DNA from: Mitsuokella sp047974105
GTDB lineage: Bacteria > Bacillota > Negativicutes > Selenomonadales > Selenomonadaceae
DNA length: 64,000 nucleotides
Reading direction: 5' to 3'
Assembly (NCBI RefSeq): GCF_047974105.1
Contig: NZ_JBHYRS010000005.1
Location: forward strand, 62,001-126,000
Positions 35,214 to 44,126 of this stretch are shown in pieces. Numbering within the stretch: the first letter of the stretch is position 1; each line of letters starts with the position of its first letter. A program made the position numbers and the translations under genes. Below the pieces are notes generated by a model that ran no database searches, had not been told where the DNA came from, and was given only the letters and a program-made list of their open reading frames with translations.

Positions 35214-35609
35214 TCACCTGCCTTGATGTTCGATGTATTTTCGTATGGTTTCCATAGGAGCACCGCCTGTTGTCAGCAGGCAATAACTTCTTGACCAAAA
35301 CATTTCTTTCCACAATTTACGCCTAACCTCTGGAAAATCTTTTTTGATCAGCCGAGAGCTGGCACTTTTATAAGCATTGATGAATTTTGATAGTTCTGTA
35401 TTGGGATGAGCGCGAAACATGATATGAACATGGTCTTGGTCGTGATTCCATTCCTCCAACGTTATGTTATACGATGAACCAATGCGGACAAAAATATCTT
35501 TAGCGTATTGGCTCATTTGGTCAGAGAATACTTTGCGGCGACACTTTACCACCAAAACAAGATGGTAATAGAGTAAGAATACTGAATGGTTATTGCTATC
35601 CAATTTCAT
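35214..35609 (-). CDS. tnpA: IS200-like TnpA, tyrosine HUH transposase
   Basis: A 131-residue single-strand transposase. The HUH motif is HVHIMF (residues about 60-65), and the catalytic tyrosine lies in ETIRKYIEHQG near the C-terminus. Length is normal for the family, and the reading frame is intact, so the element may still be able to move in cis. Ends seven bases before tnpB begins. Confidence 0.92.
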   Translation of the reverse strand: MKLDSNNHSVFLLYYHLVLVVKCRRKVFSDQMSQYAKDIFVRIGSSYNITLEEWNHDQDHVHIMFRAHPNTELSKFINAYKSASSRLIKKDFPEVRRKLWKEMFWSRSYCLLTTGGAPMETIRKYIEHQGR

Positions 35610-35723
35610 AGTATAATCAATCCTTTCTCATCTACGACTGATTATACTACAGAACTATCTACAGAGCAATGGTATGGCTCAATTACTTACGTAAATTCGC
35701 CATACCCGCCAGAAGTCCCTCAC

Positions 35724-36713
35724 CTAAGAGGTGGAGGCCTTCTGGCGGATTAGGTTAAAAACTCCCCCTAGTTCTCTCTCATTCTGTTCTCTGTAGAAAA
35801 ACACGGCATATATAGGCAAGCACCAAATGAAGAGGCCGGCAAAGGCTGCGGAAAGCAGTGAAACGAGAATACCGGAAAGCATCATATAGCCGACGTTTTT
35901 CGGAATCAGGTAAATGCGGTCCTCATCAATGAAGCCTTTGAAAGCACTGAGGATAACGCCAACGGAAGCAAAGTTGGCAAACGACGTTACGAAGACGGTC
36001 AGCACGGCCTGCATATGATGACTGAACGTGTCCATGATAGGACCAACCTGCCCCATGACGACGAATTCGTTCGTGACAATCTTCATGCCCATGTACTCAG
36101 CGAGCTGGAAAGCTTCGCTGAAATCAAGGCCGAGCAGCCAGGCAAACGGGAACATCACAAAGCCAAGCATCTTTTCAAGCGAAACGGCCGGATTAATGAG
36201 CGCCAGCAGCTGGTCAATGAGTGCAACAGGAGCGACAAAGGCAATGACCATTGCGACGATGATGAGAATCAGGCGGCCCGAACTGATGATGGAGTTGCCG
36301 AGGAAGGAGAAGAACGGCTCCCTCTCGCGTTTATGGCCCGTGATTTTCGAGAGCAGCTTGCCCGACCAGCGGATGACAAACGGCATGACGCCAATGTACG
36401 ACAGGATATCAAATAGCGGTACAATCATGAGGATTGGCAGCAGTGCGTCCGTAAAGAAGTTCATGCGTTCCACATGGACCCAGTCCGGAAACGCAAAGGC
36501 GATACCAGTATAGGAGACGTCGACAACCCACTGGAACCCCGCAGCCAAGAACAGGACGATATTGCGTCCGACAAAGAACGAGGTCAGGAACCATGCCAGG
36601 AACAGATTGAAAAGCGCGAGCACGCCGACTGTTTTCCACGAGATCTCTTTGCGCTTCTTCGAGAACGCCGTGGCAATCCCGATGAACACCAAGAGACCGA
36701 GCAGATTGAAATC
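35724..36713 (-). pseudogene. nupC: NupC-type nucleoside transporter, internally deleted
   Basis: The surviving parts match concentrative nucleoside transporters: N-terminal GIATAFSKKRKEISWKTVG, middle FTDALLPILMIVPLFDILSYIG, C-terminal GMKIVTNEFVVMGQVG and VTSFANFASVGVI. Between GHKRERE and PFFSFLGN about 90-100 residues that carry core substrate helices in NupC are absent; the join is in frame. GGGAGGG touches GATTTCAATCTG, so the original ATG seems to be lost too. The C-terminus runs into the IS hairpin. Total 322 codons versus about 400. Confidence 0.75.
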
Positions 36714-37008
36714 CCTCCCAAATCATTTCTTACGCATAATCTGTATGCTTTACTATGGATGGTTCTTATTCTAACAAAGAACCGCGTTCAAAAACATGTC
36801 ATGTGGCACTTTCGATCATTTTTTATGAATCAAAATTAGACTACCATTATGCCTGACTATCGCCTCTCTAATACCGCCCTCGATTTACTGTCATTTTTTG
36901 TGAAACAGTGAAAACTCACCGCTGTTCCCCCTGATTTTCATAAAAAGGGGTTATCATGAAACTAATTGACTATGCCGCTGAAATATGGGCGGGATACGAA
37001 TAAAGTAA

Positions 37009-37037
37009 TTGCGCATCTATCAAGCTTTCCTTATAAT
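37009..37037 (+). promoter_or_regulatory. Promoter of the LCP gene
   Basis: TTGCGC (37009-37014), 17 bases, TATAAT (37032-37037). The 36714-37075 gap otherwise holds only AT-rich sequence and a 15-codon mini-ORF (36956-37003). Confidence 0.6.
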
Positions 37038-37075
37038 AAAAATGTAAATACACTTTGCTACAATAGTAGGGATTC

Positions 37076-38368
37076 ATGCATGATTTCAGAAAAGAAGGTA
37101 TCATTTTGCAAACAACTCCGATTCCCCCGCGCCGTTCGCGCCGCAAGCACCGAGGTTTCCTCTGGGTTCTCCTCGCCGTCGCTTTCATCGCGGCAGCTGC
37201 AGCGGGGGCTCTCTTTGCGTCCAACAGCCTTCTCGACAAGTCGGCTGACGACGTTGTAGAGGATGGCCTGCTGACTGCCAAGGACAAGACGACCATCATG
37301 ATTATGGGCGTCGATGAACGCGATGACGATGTCGGCCGCAGCGACACCCTGATGGTCGCCACGCTCGACCCGAAAAAAGACCAGGCCGCCCTAATGTCCA
37401 TCCCGCGTGATACGCGCGTCAAAATCAAGGGACACGGCTGGGACAAAATCAACGCGGCCTACGCCTACGGCAGTGCCAAGGGCGGTTCTGAGGCCGGCGA
37501 AAAACTCGCCCAGCGCACAGTCGAGGATTTCTTAGGCGTCAACATGGACCACTACGTCGTCGTCAACATTCAGGCATTCCAGAAAATCATCGATGCCATC
37601 GGCGGCATTGATATCGACGTGGAAAAACGCATGTACTACGAAGACCCGTGGGACGACGACGGCGGTCTCATCATCGACCTGCAGCCGGGCATGCAGCATA
37701 TGGACGGCAAGACCGCGGTCACCTACGTCCGCTACCGCGACGAAGAAGGCGATATCGGCCGCATCAAGCGCCAGCAGAAATTCATGAAGGCCTGCATGGA
37801 CAAAGTCACCTCGCCGGCCATCATCCCGAAGCTGCCGTCCGTCATCAAGGAAGTCATGTCGTCCGTCAAAACTGACCTTTCGTTCCGTCAGATGCTCGAG
37901 TTTGCCGGCACGCTGAAAGAGGCCCAGAAGAACGGCCTCAAAACCGAGATGGTCCCGGGCAAGCCGCTCTACATCGACGGTGTCAGCTACTGGATTCCGG
38001 ACCTGCAGAAACTGCGCACGACCCTTGCCGATACGCTTGGCATCACGCTGAACGCCAGTGAAAAAGCACAGCTTGAAAAGGCTCAGCATGAATACGAATC
38101 CTCAATTCCGGCCAATGCCACGAGCAAGGCTCCGTCTGCGAAGTCCTCGTCGTCAAGCAGCAGCCAGAAGAGCACGCAGAGGAGTTCATCGAGCAGCAGT
38201 TCGTCAACGACGAGAAGCAGTCATACATCGGGCAGCTCCTCCTCGGAATCCCATTCTGCCGGCGGTTCCAATTCAGCTTCGGGCAGCAGCTCCAAATCAT
38301 CGGCAGCTTCTTCCAGTACGGCACCAGCCGCACCGACGCACTCTGCCAATACCAGCAAAACACAATGA
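37076..38368 (+). CDS. LytR-CpsA-Psr (LCP) family cell-wall glycopolymer transferase
   Basis: A 430-residue type II membrane protein. A basic N-terminus (PPRRSRRKHRG) and one helix (FLWVLLAVAFIAAAAAGALFA) are followed by the LCP catalytic domain: DERDDDVGRSDTLMVATLDP, SIPRDTRVKI and a late VTYVRYRDEEGDIGRIKRQQ. LCP enzymes move polyprenyl-linked glycans onto peptidoglycan. A C-terminal tail of about 85 residues is almost pure Ser/Thr/Ala. Start uncertain: TTG at 37106 has a better ribosome site (AAGAAGG) than ATG at 37076. Ends in a terminator. Confidence 0.9.
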   Translation: MHDFRKEGIILQTTPIPPRRSRRKHRGFLWVLLAVAFIAAAAAGALFASNSLLDKSADDVVEDGLLTAKDKTTIMIMGVDERDDDVGRSDTLMVATLDPKKDQAALMSIPRDTRVKIKGHGWDKINAAYAYGSAKGGSEAGEKLAQRTVEDFLGVNMDHYVVVNIQAFQKIIDAIGGIDIDVEKRMYYEDPWDDDGGLIIDLQPGMQHMDGKTAVTYVRYRDEEGDIGRIKRQQKFMKACMDKVTSPAIIPKLPSVIKEVMSSVKTDLSFRQMLEFAGTLKEAQKNGLKTEMVPGKPLYIDGVSYWIPDLQKLRTTLADTLGITLNASEKAQLEKAQHEYESSIPANATSKAPSAKSSSSSSSQKSTQRSSSSSSSSTTRSSHTSGSSSSESHSAGGSNSASGSSSKSSAASSSTAPAAPTHSANTSKTQ

Positions 38369-38378
38369 TATCCATATA

Positions 38379-38416
38379 AATATAAGCCTCCCTTCATCAT
38401 AAGGGAGGCTTATATT
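38379..38416 (+). terminator. Terminator of the LCP gene
   Basis: 16-base perfect stem 38379-38394/38401-38416 with six-base loop. Confidence 0.85.
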
Positions 38417-38633
38417 ATTTATAAATTTTATGGTATTATAAATAATTTATATTTGTATTTTGGACACAACATAATATAATAGTACTCAACACAGTTTTAC
38501 AACTTAACATTTATTTGATGTAAAGTTTCAAAAAAGTGTAACATTTATTACAGCCTATTGTATTTATCTCACATATAGTATCTGCCAGCCTTCACAGCAA
38601 GAGACACGGCAAACGGGAAAGGAAGTTTTATTC

Positions 38634-39878
38634 ATGAGCGAGTTAACCGATCAGGCATTGGCCTTACATAAAGAACATCACGGCAAGATTGAGATGCAGA
38701 GCAAGGTGCCTCTTGAGAGGGCAAAAGACCTGACGCTGGCTTATTCCCCGGGCGTGGCTGCACCGTGCCTCGAAATCAAGAAAGACTACAATAAAATTTA
38801 TGATTACACGAACAAGGGCAATACGGTCGCCGTTGTGACGAACGGCAGTGCCGTTCTCGGCCTCGGCAATATCGGCGCCGGTGCCGGCCTGCCGGTCATG
38901 GAAGGCAAGTCCATCCTCTTTAAGGGCTTTGCCGGCGTCGACTCCGTGCCAATCTGTCTCGATACGCAGGATGTCGATGAAATCGTCCGCGCTGTCGAGC
39001 TCATGGCTCCGACTTTCGGCGGCATCAACCTCGAAGATATCAAGGCTCCGGAGTGCTTTGACATTGAGAAGCGCCTGCAGAAGCTCGATATCCCTGTTTT
39101 CCACGATGACCAGCACGGCACGGCCATCGTCGTGGTCTCGGCCCTCATCAATGCCTTCAAGCTCACGGGCCGCAATTTCAAGGATTCCAAGTTCGTCCTC
39201 AACGGTGCCGGCGCTGCCGGTCAGGCCATCACGCGCTTGATTTACAGCATGGGCGGCCGCAATATCATCCTCTGCGACCGCATGGGTGCCATCTACGCAG
39301 GCCGCAAGGAAGACATGAACCCGTACAAGGACGATATCGCCAAAATCACGAACCCGCAGAATGAAGAAGGTCAGCTCGCGGATGTCATCAAGGATGCCGA
39401 CGTCTTCATCGGTGTTTCCATCGCCGGTGCCGTCACGCAGGATATGGTCCGTTCGATGAAGAAGGACCCGATTGTCATGGGCATGGCCAATCCGACGCCT
39501 GAGATCATGCCGGATGAAGCAAAGGCTGCCGGTGCCCGCATCGTCTGCACGGGCCGCAGCGACTTCCCGAATCAGGTCAACAATCTGCTGGCTTTCCCGG
39601 GCATCTTCCGCGGCGCTCTCGACGTCCGCGCCACAAAGATCAACGAAGAAATGAAGATGGCTGCCGCAGAGGCCATTGCCAGCCTCGTCGCAGGCGACGA
39701 GCTCAAGGAAGACCATGTCATCACGAGCCCGTTTGACCCGCGCGTTGCCCCGCAGGTCGCAGCTGCCGTAGCCGAAGCTGCCATCAAGAGCGGCGTCGCC
39801 CGTCTCACGAATGTCACCGGCAAAGACGTTGCCGAGCATACGCGCAAGCTCCTCGCCGAAGAACATGCCAACAACTAA
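38634..39878 (+). CDS. NAD(P)-dependent malic enzyme
   Basis: Oxidative decarboxylation of malate to pyruvate, cytoplasmic; 414 residues, the short bacterial form without phosphotransacetylase domain. Visible: LTLAYSPGVAAPCLEI and AVVTNGSAVLGLGNIG near the N-terminus, catalytic HDDQHGTAIV, the dinucleotide fold FVLNGAGAAGQAITRL, and substrate-side GMANPTPEI. Start at 38634 after GGAAAGGAAG. Cofactor preference cannot be decided by eye. The 218-base upstream stretch is AT-rich, with no other gene seen. Confidence 0.95.
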   Translation: MSELTDQALALHKEHHGKIEMQSKVPLERAKDLTLAYSPGVAAPCLEIKKDYNKIYDYTNKGNTVAVVTNGSAVLGLGNIGAGAGLPVMEGKSILFKGFAGVDSVPICLDTQDVDEIVRAVELMAPTFGGINLEDIKAPECFDIEKRLQKLDIPVFHDDQHGTAIVVVSALINAFKLTGRNFKDSKFVLNGAGAAGQAITRLIYSMGGRNIILCDRMGAIYAGRKEDMNPYKDDIAKITNPQNEEGQLADVIKDADVFIGVSIAGAVTQDMVRSMKKDPIVMGMANPTPEIMPDEAKAAGARIVCTGRSDFPNQVNNLLAFPGIFRGALDVRATKINEEMKMAAAEAIASLVAGDELKEDHVITSPFDPRVAPQVAAAVAEAAIKSGVARLTNVTGKDVAEHTRKLLAEEHANN

Positions 39879-39917
39879 GTCTCTTAAGAAGCTGCACAGC
39901 ATATAACTGCATATATG

Positions 39918-39960
39918 AAAAAATCCCGCTGTCTCCAGTAAGGAGTGCAGCGGGATTTTT
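39918..39960. terminator. Bidirectional terminator
   Basis: AAAAAATCCCGCTG (39918-39931) pairs with CAGCGGGATTTTT (39948-39960). Confidence 0.85.
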
Positions 39961-39981
39961 CTATAAAAGACGGACAAAAAT

Positions 39982-40827
39982 TTATTTTGCCTGCAGGGTT
40001 TTAGCGAGTTCCTTAGCCAGCTCAATATCCGAAGCTGGATTCTGCCCCGTAATGAGTTCGCGGTCGTGCACGACATGACTGCCGTACATGCCGTCGACGC
40101 GCATTTTGCCACCGGCAATCTGCAGGGCCTGTTCGACGTGGAACGGCATTTCCGTGCCCTTGGCGACTTCGCCCGGCCATTCTTCGGCATCCGAGAGAAC
40201 GGTCATTTCATAACCATTGTAAATCCAGCCTTTGGCTGCTGCCATGGCACCTTTCGCATCATGCGAAACGAGGGCCTGACGATAGGCAGCAGGATCTGGC
40301 AGGGCCGCGAGCATGGCAGCAGGACCATGGCAGATAAAGGCCGTCGGCTTCTGCTTCTCATGGAAATAACGCAGAATCGTGCCGAGGTCTTGATCCTGCA
40401 TGAGGTCGGTCATCGGCGCGTGGCCGCCCGGCACGAAGACAGCCGCATACTGGCCGAGGCCGCCGTCAATCGCATCTTTCAGGGAAATCGGCTTAAGCCC
40501 GTTGACAAATTCTACCGCCTGAGCGCGGGCCTGCTCATCGCCGCCAAAGAATTTTTTGTCGTTCGAACCCTTATCCATGACCGGCATGGCGCCGCTCGGC
40601 GTCGCGAGGACAATTTCATAGCCCTGCCCTGCGAGGTATTCTGTCGGCACGGCAAATTCATTGAGGAAGAAGCCGACGTTCATGATGCTCTTATCGGCCA
40701 GCTCCATCTGCTGCTGGCTTGAGGCCACGACGAGAATCTTCCCTTTGCTGGCGGCCGCCTCCGAATGACTGCTGAAGAAAGGCAGTACGAGGATGGCTGC
40801 CAGACAGAATAAAAATAACTGTTTCAT
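39982..40827 (-). CDS. Exported DJ-1/PfpI-family protein
   Basis: A 281-residue class-I glutamine amidotransferase-like protein of the DJ-1/PfpI/Hsp31 group, with an N-terminal signal peptide (MKQLFLFCLAAILVLPFFSSHSEAAA), which is unusual because most members are cytoplasmic. The nucleophile elbow is FICHGPAAMLAAL (Cys), with VFVPGGHAPMTDL upstream. Glyoxalase III or protein deglycase activity is the family norm. Six bases after hxlR, so regulated with it. Confidence 0.87.
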   Translation of the reverse strand: MKQLFLFCLAAILVLPFFSSHSEAAASKGKILVVASSQQQMELADKSIMNVGFFLNEFAVPTEYLAGQGYEIVLATPSGAMPVMDKGSNDKKFFGGDEQARAQAVEFVNGLKPISLKDAIDGGLGQYAAVFVPGGHAPMTDLMQDQDLGTILRYFHEKQKPTAFICHGPAAMLAALPDPAAYRQALVSHDAKGAMAAAKGWIYNGYEMTVLSDAEEWPGEVAKGTEMPFHVEQALQIAGGKMRVDGMYGSHVVHDRELITGQNPASDIELAKELAKTLQAK

Positions 40828-40833
40828 GCAAAC

Positions 40834-41217
40834 TCACTTCCTGATATTCTGTTTCTTTTCCGTATCTTTCTCTTTGCCGGACTGTGCAGAGGGCATGATT
40901 TTATCCTGCATATGTGTTTTGCCCCACTCGCACATGGCATTGACGATGGGAGAAAGGCTCCAGCCAAGCTCCGTCAGGCTGTATTCCGTATGCGGCGGCA
41001 CGACGGGATACACCTTGCGGTGAATGACGCCATCGGCCTCAAGCTCGCGAAGCTGCTGCGTCAGCATCTTCGGCGTAGCCTGCGGCAGCAGACGGTGCAG
41101 CTCGCCGTAACGATGCTCGCGCTGCATGAGATGCCAAAGAATAATACATTTATACTTGCCCGCAATCAGGCTTAAAGAAGCCTCAACCGGGCAGTGAAAG
41201 ATGGTATTCCTGGCCAT
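40834..41217 (-). CDS. HxlR-family transcriptional regulator
   Basis: A 127-residue winged helix-turn-helix protein of the HxlR family. CPVEASLSLIAGKYKCIILWHLM includes the N-terminal cysteine used by several members to sense electrophiles such as aldehydes or quinones. Recognition part: RYGELHRLLPQATPKMLTQQLRELEADGVI. The C-terminal tail is Lys/Glu-rich. Lies between the SRPBCC gene and the DJ-1 gene, suggesting that the three form one stress operon under its own control. Confidence 0.92.
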   Translation of the reverse strand: MARNTIFHCPVEASLSLIAGKYKCIILWHLMQREHRYGELHRLLPQATPKMLTQQLRELEADGVIHRKVYPVVPPHTEYSLTELGWSLSPIVNAMCEWGKTHMQDKIMPSAQSGKEKDTEKKQNIRK

Positions 41218-41255
41218 TTCGTTTCCCCCTCATCTTTGCTTCCATAAAATATACT

Positions 41256-41774
41256 TTACTTCTGTTTGGCTGCCAGCACAGTCACTGCCAAGCCGCGAAC
41301 CCATTCCTGATGGCCGATGTTCATCGGGTCCTTCGGATCTTTATGCAGTTCTGCCGCCGGCCTGCCCTTCTGCGATTCCTGCGTCAGGATACGCACGCGG
41401 CCCTCAGAAAGGTCTTCGATGAGCCAGGCGTGAATGACGTCAAGGCGGTGCTCGGCATCGCCTTCAGCCCAGCCGTGCCAGGCAAGGCGGCCCGGCTTGT
41501 CGCCCTGCGGCGCTTCAAATTCCGTGATTTCCGCCTCAATCGGGAAGCCAAACGTCTTGAAGCGGAAACGCGTGTCGGCCGCAAGCTTCGTGCCCTTCGT
41601 ATTGTCAAACTCAATGTCACTGGCATTGCTGTAATATGTCGGCCAGATGCTCGTATCGATGAGATTTGCAAATACTTCTTCGGCGTTGATGCCCTTGACG
41701 ATGACTTCATTGGAAGCGAAGTTATCCGTCAGGCCCGGCAGGTAATCGTGCGGCCAATTGATTTCATTTAACAT
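41256..41774 (-). CDS. SRPBCC-family (START-like) protein
   Basis: A 172-residue protein with the SRPBCC/polyketide-cyclase fold: N-terminal NEVIVKGINAEEVFANLIDTSIWPTYYSNAS, then the strand segment FRFKTFGFPIEAEITEFE and C-terminal long helix. These proteins bind hydrophobic ligands. Start after GGAGGAATATTATT. First gene of the likely operon with hxlR and the DJ-1 gene (gaps 38 and 6 bases). Ligand unknown. Confidence 0.85.
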   Translation of the reverse strand: MLNEINWPHDYLPGLTDNFASNEVIVKGINAEEVFANLIDTSIWPTYYSNASDIEFDNTKGTKLAADTRFRFKTFGFPIEAEITEFEAPQGDKPGRLAWHGWAEGDAEHRLDVIHAWLIEDLSEGRVRILTQESQKGRPAAELHKDPKDPMNIGHQEWVRGLAVTVLAAKQK

Positions 41775-42079
41775 AATAATATTCCTCCGTAACGTATAAA
41801 ATCCTTTTTTCTGTTCTTGAATTTTTTCGCCGTAGCGGCTCTTTCAGCTGATGATTTCATTTTAGCCGCAAAGAATCCTTTTGTGAAGAATGCACTTTAT
41901 TGTAGCATAGTACCCAAAAAGATAGTATAACCATGAGCATTTTACTGTTTCTGCACGCACGAGCCCCCGCAATTAACGCAAAAGATGCCATCTGGCTTTT
42001 CTTTTCCCGCTCTCCAGTAGTATACTTTTAGTAATATCACAGAAAGAACGTATCGCATCATCATAAGAGGGGGATTTGC
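41775..42079. promoter_or_regulatory. Divergent intergenic region
   Basis: 305 bases between the SRPBCC operon and the YczE-like gene. On minus, TACTAT occurs twice (TATACTATC and GTACTATGC) just before TACAAT, a probable -10 for the stress operon; this could be an HxlR site. No gene seen. Confidence 0.3.
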
Positions 42080-42727
42080 TTGTCTACGCCAAAACGCTAT
42101 ATTCTGCTGATCATCGCCGTCATGATTCAGTCGGCCGGCATTGCTTTCGTCGTCAAGAGCCTGCTCGGCACCTCGCCGATTTCGAGCGTGCCGTATGTCC
42201 TGAGCCTGATTTCACCGTTTACTTTTGGTCAGACGACTTTTGCCGTCAATATGGTTTTCGTCGTCTTTGAGCTTTTAATGCTTGGCCGCAGCTTTCCGAC
42301 TGTCTTCTGGCTGCAGATTCCCGTGACGATTATCTTCGGTCTCTGCATTGACTTTTTCATGGCCCTGTTTACCATCATACCCGAGGCCTATCCCCTGAAA
42401 ATCGCCCTGTGCATCGTCGGCACGGCCCTTGTCGCCCTCGGCGTCGCCGGACAGGGCATTGCCGACGTGCTCATGCTCGCGGGCGAAGGTGCCGTCTACA
42501 CCTTTGCACATAAATTCCATATCGACTTCGGTAAGGTCAAAGTCGGCAATGATGTCGGTCTCGTCATCATCGCCGCCATCGTCTCCATGGTCAGCCTCGG
42601 CACCATCGAGGGCATCCGCGAAGGCACACTGCTTTCCGCCCTGCTGACCGGCGTCTTCGCCCGCTTCTTCCTGCGCCATTTGAGCCGCGTTGACGGGCAC
42701 GGCCGCATATATCTTTCCTTTCATTAA
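42080..42727 (+). CDS. YczE/YitT-like integral membrane protein
   Basis: A 215-residue polytopic protein with about five helices (YILLIIAVMIQSAGIAFVV at the N-terminus; GNDVGLVIIAAIVSMVSLG late). It resembles the YczE/DUF6198 branch related to YitT membrane proteins, which lacks the soluble DUF2179 domain. The start codon is TTG, with GAGGGGG upstream. Function unknown. Single gene closed by a strong terminator. Confidence 0.82.
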   Translation: MSTPKRYILLIIAVMIQSAGIAFVVKSLLGTSPISSVPYVLSLISPFTFGQTTFAVNMVFVVFELLMLGRSFPTVFWLQIPVTIIFGLCIDFFMALFTIIPEAYPLKIALCIVGTALVALGVAGQGIADVLMLAGEGAVYTFAHKFHIDFGKVKVGNDVGLVIIAAIVSMVSLGTIEGIREGTLLSALLTGVFARFFLRHLSRVDGHGRIYLSFH

Positions 42728-42737
42728 AACAGATGGC

Positions 42738-42770
42738 AAAAGCCCCGTTCCGATTGGGAACGGGGCTTTT
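42738..42770. terminator. Bidirectional terminator
   Basis: AAAAGCCCCGTTCC (42738-42751) with GGAACGGGGCTTTT (42757-42770), five-base loop. Confidence 0.92.
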
Positions 42771-42789
42771 TTCTATGGAAATAAATTTA

Positions 42790-44055
42790 TCAGAGGGGCT
42801 GACCTTCGACGCTCTCGTTATCCTTTTTGAGGATGATGAAGGCGTAAATGCTGGCCACACAGACGATGCCGGAAATCACGAGGAAGGTGCTCTGGTAGCC
42901 GATACTGTCGTGCAGGGCGCCGAGCGGCGTCGAGAAGATGATCTGGCCGACCTGTGCGGCAATCTGGAACCCGACCATGTAAAGCGTCGTCGAGATGCGC
43001 GTATCGAAATGCAGCGTAAAATAGCGGAAAACCGCGAGGATGAACAGGGCCGTCTCCGGTGCATGCAGCAGTTTGATGATGGCGACGCCAAGGGGATTCG
43101 TCACGAGGCCGCAGCCGCCGATGCGGACGATCATGATGCAGCAGCCGAGCAGAATCGCCTTGCGCACACCGATTTTGCGCATGAGGATCGGCACAAGCCC
43201 CATCATGATGAACTCAAGGAAGACTTCGATGGAGTTGAGTACGCCGTAAGCCTGCTGGCCTTCTGCCGGCGTCGAGAAGAAGCGCGTGAAGAACTCTGGG
43301 AACATCTGCTGGTCAAAGACGGTGTAGAACGTCCAGCTCATGACGACAAAGACAATCATCTTCCAGACATCGAGCATTTTGAACACGCCGATGATTTCGC
43401 TGAAGGAAGGAGTCTTGCTCTCCTTGACGCTTTCGGCCTTGACCTCATACTGCTGGCAGAGTGCGGCGTCATTTTCGGGGCGCAGGGCCAAGAGTACAAT
43501 GAGCTGCACAGCCGCGACGGCTGAGCCCGTCCAGAAAATCAGGTAAGGATTCATCGTGAAGAGGAAGCCGGCGCAGAGGGCCGAAACGGCGTAGCCAAAG
43601 GAGCCCCAGGCTCTGGCCTGACCGTATTCAAACGAATAGCGGCGGCTCAAACGCTCCGTAACGGCCTCAAAGACTGGGCAGGCCGCGAGATACGAAACAG
43701 TGAGATAAACGGCGCCAATCGCCGCACCAATGTAGAAGTTTGCTGCGAGCATCGGCACATAGACCCAGGTGAAGAACGGCCCGACGAAGAGCTGGCAAAT
43801 GACGAAGAATTTCAAAAGCGTCTTCTTCATGCCGAGCTTGTCCTGCAGCGAACCGTAGACGAACATCAGGACGAGCGAGACGGCGCAGCCAAAGGAATAA
43901 ATCGTGCCGACCTGTACGCCTGAAAACCCCTGCTTCGTTGTCAGCCAAATCTGGAAGAACGACCACCAGATGCCCCAGCCGGCGAAGAATAACAGGATTT
44001 CCAGCGAACTTGTCCTGTAAAACGGATTGGTAAATGCCTTGAGCAGATTGCCCAT
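42790..44055 (-). CDS. LacY-type oligosaccharide:H+ symporter, probably sucrose permease
   Basis: A 421-residue, 12-helix major facilitator of the oligosaccharide:H+ symporter group. N-terminal FYRTSSLEILLFFAGWGIWWSFFQIW is typical of CscB/LacY-like proteins, and the loop-2 motif is GSLQDKLGMKKTLL. Encoded 71 bases after the GH32 hydrolase, hence most likely sucrose import without phosphorylation, in contrast to the PTS route used for fructose in this genome. Start at 44055 after GGGG; an upstream TTG is less likely. Confidence 0.87.
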   Translation of the reverse strand: MGNLLKAFTNPFYRTSSLEILLFFAGWGIWWSFFQIWLTTKQGFSGVQVGTIYSFGCAVSLVLMFVYGSLQDKLGMKKTLLKFFVICQLFVGPFFTWVYVPMLAANFYIGAAIGAVYLTVSYLAACPVFEAVTERLSRRYSFEYGQARAWGSFGYAVSALCAGFLFTMNPYLIFWTGSAVAAVQLIVLLALRPENDAALCQQYEVKAESVKESKTPSFSEIIGVFKMLDVWKMIVFVVMSWTFYTVFDQQMFPEFFTRFFSTPAEGQQAYGVLNSIEVFLEFIMMGLVPILMRKIGVRKAILLGCCIMIVRIGGCGLVTNPLGVAIIKLLHAPETALFILAVFRYFTLHFDTRISTTLYMVGFQIAAQVGQIIFSTPLGALHDSIGYQSTFLVISGIVCVASIYAFIILKKDNESVEGQPL

Positions 44056-44126
44056 GATTTTTTCCCCTTTCAATACGAAAATCCCCGATTGTTTCTATCG
44101 TTTCTATGATACCTAAAATCATAACC

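Larger units (their letters stand above)
34117..35748 (-). mobile_element. IS200/IS605-family element (tnpA plus decayed tnpB)
   Basis: Contains tnpA and tnpB in the same direction, with subterminal hairpins instead of inverted repeats: a CCCCGCCT...GAGGCAGGGG hairpin at the tnpB end (34126-34147), and CCGCCAGAAG (35706-35715) pairing with CTTCTGGCGG (35739-35748) at the tnpA end. The tnpB-side end reads GGGGGTACGTTCAC on minus, abutting the SLH porin at its start codon. At the other side it abuts nupC. Exact ends are estimated. Confidence 0.75.

Noticed and set aside
34257..35263. Two separate genes in the IS element
   Set aside because: The two frames are the N- and C-terminal parts of one TnpB, each with part of the RuvC site.
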